Origin: Thiobacillus sp. 63-78
GTDB lineage: Bacteria > Pseudomonadota > Gammaproteobacteria > Burkholderiales > Thiobacillaceae
NCBI GenBank assembly: GCA_001899765.1
Contig: MKWM01000024.1
Span: forward strand, 1-53,132
Direction of reading: 5' to 3'
Length of the DNA stretch: 53,132 nt
Shown: in pieces, positions 27,088 to 35,770 of the stretch
How the letters are laid out: every line of letters starts with the position of its first letter
Position numbering within the stretch: the stretch's first letter is position 1
Made by a program: the position numbers and the translations under genes
Notes under the pieces: generated by a model
The model's database searches: none
Told to the model about the DNA's origin: nothing
What the model saw: only the letters and a program-made list of their open reading frames with translations

Positions 27088-28878
27088 ATGTCTTCAACAC
27101 AACCGACCGAGCGCGAGCAGGTCATCCTGGCCGCCACGACCGCCGCGACGGCCCATCCGAACTGGGTCACGAGCGACATGGTCGACGCATTGATGGGCGG
27201 TCACGGCCAGTTGAACATCGCCACGTTCACCGTGGCCGATATCCTCGTGTCCGAACTGAAACGCGGTGCGGACAACAAACTTCGTCTTTCCAATGCGCCG
27301 TCGCAAGGCATCGACGAACTCCTGGGCAAGCTCATCAAGGGGGCGTTGGCCGCGGGGGCGATGCCGGCGAATGCCGCGCTGATCAGCGCGGTGATGCTCT
27401 ATCTGACCGGAACGCGGGCGCAAATCGGCGTTCCCGCCGGCAATCGAAAACTGGGCGCCACCGCGCGGATGATCGCCGGGGTCGACCGCTGCGGCGTGGC
27501 GGCCATTCCCACTTCGAAGAAGAACAACAAGGTCTCCGGCTTTCCGGCGGTGGCCGCGCTCTACGAAGCCATGCGGAAAGGCGAGCTGTCGCCGCTCAGC
27601 GGATACGATCTCCCCATTTCCGGCGGCCCGCTCATCGGCCACGGCGCCCTCGGCGAGGACATCATCTTCCCGATCATGGCCGACAAGGGCGCGCGCGTCG
27701 CGACCAAGGCCATGATGGATGCCTTCGCGGGCGGCGGCATGAAGCCTCATGCCTTCAACTGTGCGGTCATCGGAGCCGCCGCGATACTCGAGATCATGCA
27801 TCCGGATGCGGCGGTCGCCGAGGAATACGGGGCTTACGAGCGGGTCAACACGGCGTATCTCGCCGGCAAGGCGGCTGCGGAAACCGCGGGCTTGCCCGAA
27901 AAGGTTCACGTGCTGCTGACGGGCCAGGAGTATTCGACCGCCCAGTTGATCGGTGACCTCGGACTGATCTTCAAGGATATCGGCGGGCCATCGGTCATCG
28001 GCATCATGGCGGTGGACGAGATGATGGGGATTTTCACGCCGGATTTCGCCGGCCATGCCGGGCCTGTGAATCCTCCGCTCGGCCACATCTCCACCGACGC
28101 GGTCATTGCCATGAAGCTTTGGCTGGAGGAAGGCGCGACGCAGGAATCCGTCAGTGACGCGCTCAGGAAACGGCGGGAGGAATTCCTTTTCGATCCCGAG
28201 ATTTCGATGATCTCCATGAACATCATTGCCAAGAAGGCCGCGCAACTGCGCAGGGGGCCGGTCAGCGATGCGATGATCCTGGCTTCGGAGCCGGTTCTCG
28301 CCAAGGCGCTTTATCGGCGCGCGGCCAAGGCGTACGACGATCTCAAGGCCGGCAAGGAACTCGGCCAGATCGTCCGGGAGCTGGACGACGAGCGCAAGCA
28401 CAAGGTCGAAAGGAACGTGGGCGCGTTCTTCAGCAAGATGATGAACAAGTCGATATCGCTCAGCCTGACGCACATCGGACCCGGCGCGCGCAGGACCAAC
28501 AGCAGGCTTGCCAAGGAATGGATGGCGTTCGATACCCATCTGGATGTCGAGGTGACGGTGGATGGCGTGACGACAAAACTGGAGCACCTGTCCGACCGCG
28601 TCCTGCCGGACCTGGCCCAGGGCAAGCGGAAAGAACTGACCGAAGCGTTCATGCTGTCGGTTCCGCTGGTCAGCGAGCTGATGTTCTCGTCCTCGGTCAG
28701 TCTGAACGTCACGGTACCCGCGGCGGTGGCGGTGGCCATGGGGCGGATGGAAGTCGGGGAAGCGGCGAAGGTCGCGCAGAAGGCGGGCTACATCACCTGC
28801 GGCATTCCCGGAGCCGATGTCAATGCCGAACACGCGGCACGCGCGGCAAAAAACTTCATGGGCGTCCAGGTGGTATGA
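27088..28878 (+). CDS. Uncharacterised 596-residue paralogue of the lar-cluster protein (copy 2)
   Basis: Aligned end to end with the 592-residue protein at 1265-3043, with almost no gaps and all motif blocks kept: TSDMVDALMGGHG, PAGNRKLGATARM, PTSKKNNKVSGF, SGGPLIGHGALGEDIIFP, HPDA, TGQEY, DIGGPSVIGIMAVDE, PPLGH, THIGPGARR. Differences cluster in surface-like stretches and near residues 243-255 (EYGAYERVN against EWGPHGKVT), which could alter the substrate. No family name can be given. It has its own divergent AcoR-type activator and a long regulatory region, so expression probably depends on an inducer. Start ATG 27088 follows a perfect AAGGAGG; the upstream ATG/GTG codons are not conserved with copy 1. 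Confidence 0.88.
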   Translation: MSSTQPTEREQVILAATTAATAHPNWVTSDMVDALMGGHGQLNIATFTVADILVSELKRGADNKLRLSNAPSQGIDELLGKLIKGALAAGAMPANAALISAVMLYLTGTRAQIGVPAGNRKLGATARMIAGVDRCGVAAIPTSKKNNKVSGFPAVAALYEAMRKGELSPLSGYDLPISGGPLIGHGALGEDIIFPIMADKGARVATKAMMDAFAGGGMKPHAFNCAVIGAAAILEIMHPDAAVAEEYGAYERVNTAYLAGKAAAETAGLPEKVHVLLTGQEYSTAQLIGDLGLIFKDIGGPSVIGIMAVDEMMGIFTPDFAGHAGPVNPPLGHISTDAVIAMKLWLEEGATQESVSDALRKRREEFLFDPEISMISMNIIAKKAAQLRRGPVSDAMILASEPVLAKALYRRAAKAYDDLKAGKELGQIVRELDDERKHKVERNVGAFFSKMMNKSISLSLTHIGPGARRTNSRLAKEWMAFDTHLDVEVTVDGVTTKLEHLSDRVLPDLAQGKRKELTEAFMLSVPLVSELMFSSSVSLNVTVPAAVAVAMGRMEVGEAAKVAQKAGYITCGIPGADVNAEHAARAAKNFMGVQVV

Positions 28879-28967
28879 CGCATGGGCGGGTTGGCGGCCG
28901 CTCGAAGCCGATGCGCGCCGCCAGCCGGATTTGCGTAGCGTAGTGTGCCGCCCGGGGCCTGGGCTGG

Positions 28968-29909
28968 CTAGCGATACAGCTGGGCCGCGAATCCGTCGTG
29001 CGTCCACTCGCCGGCGGGCTGCCAGCCGGAAGTCCGGGCAAGCGCGCTGAATTCGTCGCCGCGGAATTTGTAGGAATGTTCGGTATGCAGCGTCTCGCCC
29101 AGTGCGAAATGAAAGCGCTCGCCGGCAATATGCACGTCCTGTTCGGCGAGGCTGGCCAGGTGCATCTCGATTCGGCCTTCCACCGGGTTGTAGTACGCGT
29201 AGTGGCGGAACAGGGCCGGGTCGAAGTCGGCGTCCAGTTCGCGATTGAGGCGTACGAGGAGGTTGAGATTGAACGCGGCAGTCACGCCAGCGGCATCGTT
29301 GTAGGCGGCGTGCAGGTGCTGCGGGTCTTTCTTGAGGTCGAAGCCGATCAGCAGGCAGCCTTGCTCGCCGGCCAATCGACGAAAGCGGGCGAGCAGCGCC
29401 GCCGCCGCGGCAGGCGCGAAGTTGCCGATACTGGAGCCGGGATAGTAGATCAGCCGCCGGCCAGCCGGCAGCCATGACGCCGCCGCTTCCAGATCACGGA
29501 TGAAATCCATCCCCAGCGCGGTGACGGCGAGTCGGGGATAGTCGCGGGCGACCCCTTCTGCGGCCGCGGCCAACGGCGCGCCTGCGATGTCCAGAACGAC
29601 GAGATGGGCGGGGCGAAGAGTATCGATGAGTCGCCGAACCTTGCTACAGTCGCCGGCGCCTGGCTCGATGATCGCGTCCACTTCACCGATGGCGGTGGCC
29701 ATGTCCGCCATGTAATGGGCCATCAGCGCCTGTTCGGCACGGCAGAGCACGTATTCGGGTTGTGCGCAGATAGATTCGAACAGGCGGCAGCCGGCCTCGT
29801 CGTAGAAATACTTGGGCGGAATGGACTTGGGGCGGGCGGCGAGACCGGCCAGCACGTCAGCGCGCAGGTCGTCGCGCGCAGCGGGAAAATTCCGGAAGGT
29901 GAACGACAC
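28968..29909 (-). CDS. egtD: L-histidine N-alpha-methyltransferase EgtD
   Basis: EgtD trimethylates histidine with S-adenosylmethionine to hercynine, the precursor of ergothioneine and selenoneine. The 313-residue protein has the family N-terminus (PPKYFYDEAGCRLFESIC), the SAM motif EPGAGDCSK near 82, YYPGSSIGNF near 154, GFDLKKDP near 189, YND and NLL-x-R-x-NREL near 218, and HTEHSYKF near the C-terminus. Start is GTG 29909, directly after the selD stop (TGA-GTG), so translation is coupled to selD. Convergent with the second 592-type gene. Confidence 0.93.
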   Translation of the reverse strand: MSFTFRNFPAARDDLRADVLAGLAARPKSIPPKYFYDEAGCRLFESICAQPEYVLCRAEQALMAHYMADMATAIGEVDAIIEPGAGDCSKVRRLIDTLRPAHLVVLDIAGAPLAAAAEGVARDYPRLAVTALGMDFIRDLEAAASWLPAGRRLIYYPGSSIGNFAPAAAAALLARFRRLAGEQGCLLIGFDLKKDPQHLHAAYNDAAGVTAAFNLNLLVRLNRELDADFDPALFRHYAYYNPVEGRIEMHLASLAEQDVHIAGERFHFALGETLHTEHSYKFRGDEFSALARTSGWQPAGEWTHDGFAAQLYR

Positions 29910-30980
29910 TCAGGACACGACCACAATGTTGGTGCCGGGCTGGAGCCGGCCAATTTCCATCGCGCCTCCAAAGCCGTGGCGACGGAAGGCATCCAGCACG
30001 GCGTCCCGGGCTTCCGGCGCACAGCTTGCCAGCAAGCCGCCGCTGGTCTGCGGATCGGTCAGCAGCGCGCGCTGCCAGCCGGCGATCCCCTCGGCGATCT
30101 CCACTTCGTTGCCGTAGCTCATCCAGTTGCGTTCGCTGGCACCGGTGATGTTTCCTGCCCGGGCCAGTTCGCCCACGCCGGGCAACAACGGCAGCCGCCC
30201 CAGTTCGATCCGGGCCGACAGTCCCGATGCGCGAGTGATTTCTAGCAGATGGCCCAGCAGGCCGAAACCGGTGATGTCGGTCATCGCATGCACGCCTGCG
30301 ATATCGGCCAGATCGGCGCCCGCGGTATTGAGCTGGGTGGTGGCGGCGATCATCGCCGCGTACTGGTCGGTGCTCAGCAGTTCTTTTTTCAGCGCCGCAC
30401 TGTAGATGCCTACCCCCAATGGCTTGCCGAGAATCAGGCAGTCGCCGGCCTGGCCGCCGCTGTTTTGCTTGACCTTGCGCGGGTCCACCACACCGATGCC
30501 GACCAGACCGTAGATCGGCTCCGGGGCGTCGATGGAATGGCCGCCGGCGATCGGGATGCCGGCCGCTTTGCACACTGCTTCGCCGCCGGCGAGGATCTGG
30601 CGGATGACCTCGTTGGGCAGCTTGCCGATCGGCATGCCGACAATGGCCAGGGCGAACAGCGGCCGTCCGCCCATGGCGTAGACGTCGGACAGCGCGTTGG
30701 TGGCGGCGATGCGGCCGAAATCAAACGGGTCGTCGACGATGGGCATGAAGAAATCGGTGGTCGCCACGATCGCCTGCTCGTCGTTGAGGCGGTAGACTGC
30801 GGCATCGTCGCCGTGTTCGATGCCGACCAGCAGATCGGGATAGGCCGTCGCCATATGCGAGGCGAAGGGCGTACCGGCCAGGATGTCGCGCAACACGGAT
30901 GGGGCAATCTTGCAGCCGCACCCACCGCCATGGGAAAACTGGGTCAGACGGATGGGGTCGTTGGGAGAGAGGGGGCTCAT
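29910..30980 (-). CDS. selD: Selenophosphate synthetase (SelD; SenC in selenoneine loci)
   Basis: SelD makes selenophosphate from selenide and ATP. The 356-residue protein shows the glycine-rich active-site loop GGGCGCK, where Cys21 and Lys24 match E. coli Cys17 and Lys20, so it is the cysteine form. Further motifs: HGDDAAVY, TTDFFMPIVDDPFDFGRIAA, ALAIVGMP, GGHSID, TDITGFGLLGH and TDPQTSGGLL. It may serve selenoprotein or selenouridine synthesis, but its abutment to egtD and the divergent EgtB/SenA-type gene point to selenoneine. Confidence 0.94.
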   Translation of the reverse strand: MSPLSPNDPIRLTQFSHGGGCGCKIAPSVLRDILAGTPFASHMATAYPDLLVGIEHGDDAAVYRLNDEQAIVATTDFFMPIVDDPFDFGRIAATNALSDVYAMGGRPLFALAIVGMPIGKLPNEVIRQILAGGEAVCKAAGIPIAGGHSIDAPEPIYGLVGIGVVDPRKVKQNSGGQAGDCLILGKPLGVGIYSAALKKELLSTDQYAAMIAATTQLNTAGADLADIAGVHAMTDITGFGLLGHLLEITRASGLSARIELGRLPLLPGVGELARAGNITGASERNWMSYGNEVEIAEGIAGWQRALLTDPQTSGGLLASCAPEARDAVLDAFRRHGFGGAMEIGRLQPGTNIVVVS

Positions 30981-31043
30981 GGTCCGATTTCGCCGGTCGA
31001 GAACAGGCGCCTACAATGAAATGAATGGAGTTCTTTATATAAC

Positions 31044-32204
31044 ATGATCCGGGCTCGACCTGTCAGCGTATATTCCGCTCCGCAACTCATCGACCGGCTC
31101 GGCCAGGCACGCGGCCGGCTTCGCGCGCTGATCGACGCGCTGCCTGCGGCGAACGGCTGGCTGGGGCCTCGCGCGACGCACTTGAATCCACCCTTGTGGG
31201 AATATGGGCACATCGTCTGGTTTCAGGAGCGCTGGTGCCTGCGCGAGCAGCCCGACGGTTCGTGCGGTCCGGGCCTGCGCAGCGGGGTCGATGCGCTGTA
31301 CGATTCTTCCAATGTGCCGCATGCTACCCGCTGGGTTCTGCCCCTGCTGCAGCCGGCGGAGGTCGACGACTACGCGGCCAGGGTCGCCGAGGCGGTGGCG
31401 GCACGCCTGCACCGTGGGTTCGACAATGGCATGGCCTATTTTGCCGAGCTTTGCCTCTATCACGAGTTGATGCACATCGAGGCCTGGTGGATGGCATTCC
31501 AGAACCTGGGCTATACGCCGCCCGAATGGCCCGACACGGCCCAGGTGCTGCCCGCACAACGATTGGTGTTCGCGGCGGGCGAGGGGGAACTCGGCAGCGG
31601 ACCTGACGCGGGTTTTATTTTCGACAATGAGAAATGGCGTCATCCGGTCGCGGTCGAGGCATTCGAGATGGATGCGAATCCGGTGTCGGAAGCGGCCTTC
31701 GCCGAATTCGTCGAGGCCGGCGGTTACCGGAACCGCGCGGTCTGGTCTGACGCCGGCTGGAGCTGGCGGGTGGCCAGCGAAGCGGATCACCCGCTCTACT
31801 GGCGACAGGAGCAGGGCGTCTGGCAGGTGCGCCGCTTCGACCGTTGGCAGGCCCTGCGTGAGCATACGCCCGTGCTGCACGTGAACCGCTACGAGGCCGA
31901 GGCGTATGCGGCGTGGCGGGGCCGGCGCCTGCCCACGGCGGCGCAATGGCAGCGTGCGACAGCGCAGAAGGCATTCCACTGGGGACATGCATGGGAATGG
32001 ATGCGCGATCCGTTTACCGCGTATCCGGGCTTCACGCCCGATCCCTATCGCGATTATTCCCAGCCCTGGTTCCACACGCACGGAGAACTGCGCGGCGGCG
32101 GACCGGTGACCGATCCCGCGCTCAAGCGCCCGGGCTTCCGCAATTTCTATCTGCCCGACCGACGCGACCCCTTCGCCGGTTTCCGTACCGTGAATCCGGA
32201 TTGA
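31044..32204 (+). CDS. senA: EgtB/SenA-family non-haem iron synthase, probable selenoneine synthase
   Basis: A 386-residue protein with an N-terminal DinB_2-like helical domain and a C-terminal formylglycine-generating-enzyme-like domain, as in EgtB, OvoA and SenA. Iron ligands are visible: His56 in EYGHIVWF, and the HX3HXE motif with His140 and His144 (YHELMHIEA). The C-terminal half has EAYAAWRGRRLPTAAQW, WEWMRDPF, ELRGGG and FRNFYLPDRRDPFAGFRT. SenA joins a selenosugar to hercynine; EgtB uses gamma-glutamylcysteine or cysteine. The choice of SenA rests on the divergent selD-egtD neighbours and is moderately sure; the symbol is provisional. GGAG at 31027-31030 lies rather far (13 bases) from ATG 31044. 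Confidence 0.72.
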   Translation: MIRARPVSVYSAPQLIDRLGQARGRLRALIDALPAANGWLGPRATHLNPPLWEYGHIVWFQERWCLREQPDGSCGPGLRSGVDALYDSSNVPHATRWVLPLLQPAEVDDYAARVAEAVAARLHRGFDNGMAYFAELCLYHELMHIEAWWMAFQNLGYTPPEWPDTAQVLPAQRLVFAAGEGELGSGPDAGFIFDNEKWRHPVAVEAFEMDANPVSEAAFAEFVEAGGYRNRAVWSDAGWSWRVASEADHPLYWRQEQGVWQVRRFDRWQALREHTPVLHVNRYEAEAYAAWRGRRLPTAAQWQRATAQKAFHWGHAWEWMRDPFTAYPGFTPDPYRDYSQPWFHTHGELRGGGPVTDPALKRPGFRNFYLPDRRDPFAGFRTVNPD

Positions 32205-32211
32205 AGCAGAT

Positions 32212-33228
32212 TCAGCCGCCGGTCATCGACATGAAGCGCAGGATCTTGTACGGCACTTCGCGGAATTCGTGGCGTTCCGGCTTGAGATCGATCGCATGCA
32301 GGATCGCAGCCTCCAGTTCCGCGTCCGAGCAAGCGTCGCGCAGCAGCGTGCGGAATTCGAATTTCTCTTCCTGTCCAAGGCACATATAGGCAGTGCCGTC
32401 GACGGCGATGCGGATGCGGTTGCAGGTTTCGCAGAAATGCTGCGAGATCGGGGTGATGAAGCCGATATTGAAGCGGCCGTCGGCCGTGCCGAGATAGCGC
32501 GCGGGACCGGCGCCGGGCAGAATGGTCTCGATCAGGCCGAACTGCGCGCGCAGACGCTCCTTCACCGGCTGCAGATCAAGATATTCCGCGTTGCGGCCGG
32601 TCTCGCCCATCGGCATCGCTTCGATCAGCCGCAGGATGAAGCCGCGCGCCATGCAGAAGGCGACCATGGCATCGATCTCGTCGTCGTTGGTGCCGCGCAG
32701 GGCCACCATGTTGATCTTGATGGGGGCGAATCCCGCTTCCTGCGCAGCGTCGAGTCCGGACATGACCCGGGCCAGCACATCGCGGCCGTTGATTTGCGTC
32801 ACCCGTTCCCGTTGCAGCGAGTCGAGGCTGACGTTGAGACGCGTCACGCCCGCGGCCTTGAGCGCGCGGGCATGCCTCTCGAGCTGGGTGGCGTTGGTGG
32901 AGAGCGACAGATCCTCGATGCCGGGCAGGGCGGCGATGCGTCCGGCGAGTTCGGCGATGTTCCGGCGCAGCAGGGGTTCGCCGCCAGTGAGACGGATACG
33001 CCGCACTCCGAGTCGGGAAAACGCACCGACCAGACGTACGATTTCGTCGAAATTCAGCCAGTGTCCGGGCTCTTCGAAACCGGTGAAACCCTCTGGCATG
33101 CAGTAACTGCAACGCAGGTCGCAGCGGTCGGTCACCGATAGCCGCACATAGTCGATGCGGCGGCCGAATTGATCGACGAGGCCTGATTCCATGGGTTCCA
33201 TTTGATGAGTCAGAACGGCGGCGTTCAT
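32212..33228 (-). CDS. moaA: GTP 3',8-cyclase MoaA
   Basis: MoaA is the radical-SAM enzyme that, with MoaC, begins molybdopterin synthesis. The 338-residue protein has the CxxxCxxC cluster at Cys36, Cys40, Cys43 (CDLRCSYC), RLTGGEPLLR near 99, and the second cluster motif FCETCNRIRI with a third cysteine in YMCLGQ. It ends with the required Gly-Gly. It is convergent with the SenA-type gene (7 bp gap) and divergent from mobB across a ModE-like box. MoaC and MoaB are not in the window. Confidence 0.96.
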   Translation of the reverse strand: MNAAVLTHQMEPMESGLVDQFGRRIDYVRLSVTDRCDLRCSYCMPEGFTGFEEPGHWLNFDEIVRLVGAFSRLGVRRIRLTGGEPLLRRNIAELAGRIAALPGIEDLSLSTNATQLERHARALKAAGVTRLNVSLDSLQRERVTQINGRDVLARVMSGLDAAQEAGFAPIKINMVALRGTNDDEIDAMVAFCMARGFILRLIEAMPMGETGRNAEYLDLQPVKERLRAQFGLIETILPGAGPARYLGTADGRFNIGFITPISQHFCETCNRIRIAVDGTAYMCLGQEEKFEFRTLLRDACSDAELEAAILHAIDLKPERHEFREVPYKILRFMSMTGG

Positions 33229-33258
33229 GATGGAGAGGGCAGGTGGTGGCGGGGACGG

Positions 33259-33280
33259 GCTATATATGAAAGAATATAGC
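33259..33280. promoter_or_regulatory. ModE-like molybdate operator
   Basis: GCTATAT at 33259-33265 and ATATAGC at 33274-33280 form a perfect dyad with an 8-nt spacer. It lies in the 80-bp divergent space between moaA and mobB. Known ModE boxes are dyads of GCTATATA/GTTATATA type half-sites. Repression by molybdate-loaded ModE is inferred. Confidence 0.6.
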
Positions 33281-33308
33281 TCTATTCAAATGGATAGGCA
33301 ACGCGCGT

Positions 33309-33809
33309 ATGCGAGTGTTCGGCATCGCAGGGTATAGCGGGAGCGGCAAGACCACGCTGATCGAACGTGTGTTGCCGGTATTGGCTGCGCGCGGCCTGAG
33401 CATTGCGGTGATCAAGCATACCCACCACGACTTCGATATCGACCAGCCCGGCAAGGACAGCTGGCGCGTGCGCGAGGCCGGCGCTGTGGCGGTATTGCTG
33501 GCGTCGGATCACCGTACGGCCGTGCTGACGGAGCATCGGGAGGCGCCGCCGCGGCTGGAGGAACTGCTGGACCGGCTGCCGCCTTGCGATCTGGCCCTGG
33601 TCGAAGGCTTCAAGCGGGAGTCTATCCCCAAGCTTGAAGTACATCGTGCCGAGACGGGCAGGCCCTGGCTGTTCCCGGACGACCCGAATATTCTGGCCGT
33701 GGCGGTCGACGTCGGGCGGCCCCACGATTTTCCCTGTATCGACATCGATGCGGTTCAACAACTTGCGGATTTCATTCTGGATCATGCTCAAAGCCGACCA
33801 ACTCCTTGA
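33309..33809 (+). CDS. mobB: MobB, molybdopterin-guanine dinucleotide accessory GTPase
   Basis: A 166-residue P-loop protein (GYSGSGKTTLIERV at 8-21; VIKHTHHDFDID with the switch histidines near 34; LVEGFKRE near 98). MobB binds MobA and helps convert Mo-molybdopterin to the guanine dinucleotide form. Its 3' end overlaps moeA by 26 bp. It opens the operon mobB-moeA-moaD-moaE. Confidence 0.94.
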   Translation: MRVFGIAGYSGSGKTTLIERVLPVLAARGLSIAVIKHTHHDFDIDQPGKDSWRVREAGAVAVLLASDHRTAVLTEHREAPPRLEELLDRLPPCDLALVEGFKRESIPKLEVHRAETGRPWLFPDDPNILAVAVDVGRPHDFPCIDIDAVQQLADFILDHAQSRPTP

Positions 33810-34977
33810 CGCCTTGCTCGAACGCGCGCATGAAGTCACCGACACTGAAACCGTCGCGGTGGGCGCGGCCCTTGGGCGTGTGCTGGCCGTGTCGCAGACT
33901 TCCACGATCACGGTGCCGCCGCTCGATAACAGTGCGATGGACGGCTATGCCGTACGCGTCGCCGACGTGGCTGCAGTCGGTGTCAGGCTCCCCGTGTCGC
34001 AACGTATTCCCGCCGGCACGGTGGGTGATCCCCTGCAGCCGGGCAGCGCGGCGCGCATCTTTACCGGCGCGCCGGTTCCGCCGGGGGCCGATGCCGTGCT
34101 GATGCAGGAATACTGCCGTGCCGAAGGGGACGATGTCGTGATCAACGCGCTGCCACACCCGGGCGAAAATATCCGCCGTGCCGGCGAGGACATCGAATCC
34201 GGCGCCCAGGTGCTCGCTGCCGGAGTTCGTATCGGCGCGGCCGAAATGGGCCTTGCGGCATCGGTCGGACTGGCCAGGCTGCCGGTGTACCGGCGGCTGA
34301 AAGTGGCGTGCTTCTTTACCGGGGACGAACTGGTGACGCCAGGCGATCCCCTTGCCGCCGGCCAGATCTACAACTCCAACCGCTATACGCTGACCGGCTT
34401 GGTGAACGGCCTCGGCTGTGAGCTGATCGATCTCGGTATCGTACCCGATACGCTGGAAGCGACGGAGACCGCGCTGGCAGGCGCCGCCAGCGTGGCCGAT
34501 GTCGTGATCACCAGTGGCGGCGTGTCGGTGGGCGAGGCGGATTATGTGAAAGCCGCGCTCGAGAAAGTGGGACGGATCGAGATGTGGAAAGTCGCCATGA
34601 AGCCCGGCAAGCCGCTCGTCTACGGGCGTGTGAATGCCGTCGATTTCATCGGCCTGCCAGGCAATCCGGTATCGGCTTTCGTGACGTTCTGCCTGTTCGT
34701 GCGACCGTTCCTGCTCAAGCGCATGGGCGCCCGCGATGTGCGGTATCGCGCTTTTCCGCTCAAGGCGGATTTCACCTGGAGCAAACCGGGCGACCGGCGC
34801 GAATTCCTGCGCGCACGCATGCAGGAAAATGGCCGCGTGGCGGTCTACCCCAATCAAAGCTCGGGTGTGCTGACTTCATGTACCTGGGCCGATGGTTTCG
34901 TCGATATCGAGATTGGCCAGACCGTGAGGCCGGGCGACTGGGTGCGCTTTATCCCGCTTTCGGAGTTGCTGACATGA
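33784..34977 (+). CDS. moeA: Molybdopterin molybdenumtransferase MoeA
   Basis: MoeA inserts molybdenum into adenylated molybdopterin. The 397-residue protein has PPLDNSAMDGYAV near residue 40, RIFTGAPVPPGADAV near 94, RRAGEDI near 135, the MoCF_biosynth motif with ITSGGVSVGEADYVK near 244, and GLPGNPVSAFV near 288. ATG 33784 lies within the end of mobB and is favoured because the family starts here; longer in-frame extension only overlaps mobB. Its stop overlaps the moaD start (ATGA). Confidence 0.95.
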   Translation: MLKADQLLDALLERAHEVTDTETVAVGAALGRVLAVSQTSTITVPPLDNSAMDGYAVRVADVAAVGVRLPVSQRIPAGTVGDPLQPGSAARIFTGAPVPPGADAVLMQEYCRAEGDDVVINALPHPGENIRRAGEDIESGAQVLAAGVRIGAAEMGLAASVGLARLPVYRRLKVACFFTGDELVTPGDPLAAGQIYNSNRYTLTGLVNGLGCELIDLGIVPDTLEATETALAGAASVADVVITSGGVSVGEADYVKAALEKVGRIEMWKVAMKPGKPLVYGRVNAVDFIGLPGNPVSAFVTFCLFVRPFLLKRMGARDVRYRAFPLKADFTWSKPGDRREFLRARMQENGRVAVYPNQSSGVLTSCTWADGFVDIEIGQTVRPGDWVRFIPLSELLT

Positions 34978-35225
34978 CACTGCGCATATTGTATTTCGCG
35001 CGACTGCGGGAGCGTTTCGGGCAGCATGAGGAAACCCTGGATTTCGCGGGCAGCACCGCCGCCGACCTGATCGCCCAGCTCCGGGCACGCGGCGGGGTGT
35101 GGGCAGAAGAACTGGCCGCAGGCCGGGCATTCCGGGTGGCGGTCAACCAGAACCTCGTCGCGTTCGATGCCGCCTTGACGGAAAACGCCGAAGTCGCAAT
35201 CTTTCCACCGGTCACCGGAGGCTGA
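34974..35225 (+). CDS. moaD: Molybdopterin synthase small subunit MoaD
   Basis: An 83-residue ubiquitin-fold protein ending in PPVTGG. The C-terminal Gly-Gly is thiocarboxylated and delivers sulfur to cyclic pyranopterin in the MoaD-MoaE complex. Start ATG 34974 overlaps the moeA stop; moaE starts one base after its own stop. Confidence 0.95.
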   Translation: MTLRILYFARLRERFGQHEETLDFAGSTAADLIAQLRARGGVWAEELAAGRAFRVAVNQNLVAFDAALTENAEVAIFPPVTGG

Positions 35226-35226
35226 G

Positions 35227-35685
35227 ATGCCGACCATCCGGATCCAGACCGAGGCCTTCGATTCGGGCGCCGAGATGGCTGCCATCAGCCGGAACCGCAC
35301 GGATATCGGAGCGGTCGCCAGCTTTGTCGGCCTGGCGCGCGACATGAACCATGGCGACGACGTGCGGGCGATGGTGCTGGAGCACTATCCGGGCATGACC
35401 GAGAAAGTACTGGCCGGCCTGGTCGACGAAGCCCGATCGCGCTGGGCGCTGCTCGACGTGACGCTGATCCATCGAGTCGGGCGCCTGCTGCCGGGCGACG
35501 CCATCGTGCTGGTGGCGGTGGCCAGCACTCACCGTGGCGAAGCTTTCTCCGCCTGCGAATTCATCATGGATTATCTGAAGACGCAGGCTCCGTTCTGGAA
35601 AAAGGAGGAAACGGAACACGGCGCGCGCTGGGTGGAGGCACGTGCCAGCGACGACACCGCGGCCGCACGCTGGACCGGGTCCTGA
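35227..35685 (+). CDS. moaE: Molybdopterin synthase catalytic subunit MoaE
   Basis: A 152-residue MoaE with IGAVASFVGLARD near 28, ALEHYPGM-type motif (VLEHYPGMTEK), IHRVG and LLPGDAIVLVAVAS, then the active-site segment PFWKKEETEHGARWVEA with the catalytic lysines. It works with MoaD to make molybdopterin. It ends the operon; no clear terminator follows. Confidence 0.95.
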   Translation: MPTIRIQTEAFDSGAEMAAISRNRTDIGAVASFVGLARDMNHGDDVRAMVLEHYPGMTEKVLAGLVDEARSRWALLDVTLIHRVGRLLPGDAIVLVAVASTHRGEAFSACEFIMDYLKTQAPFWKKEETEHGARWVEARASDDTAAARWTGS

Positions 35686-35770
35686 TCCCGTCCGCCGCGG
35701 TCCATCACGGATCATTCGACGTTGTACCCCCCGCGCCACAGCGGACGCCTTTTGAACACAAGGAGATTGC

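Noticed and set aside
27094..29475. A 793-codon open frame on the minus strand
   Set aside because: It is the antisense shadow of the second 592-type gene and part of egtD; composition is arginine- and histidine-rich as expected for GC-rich antisense reading, and no domain is visible.
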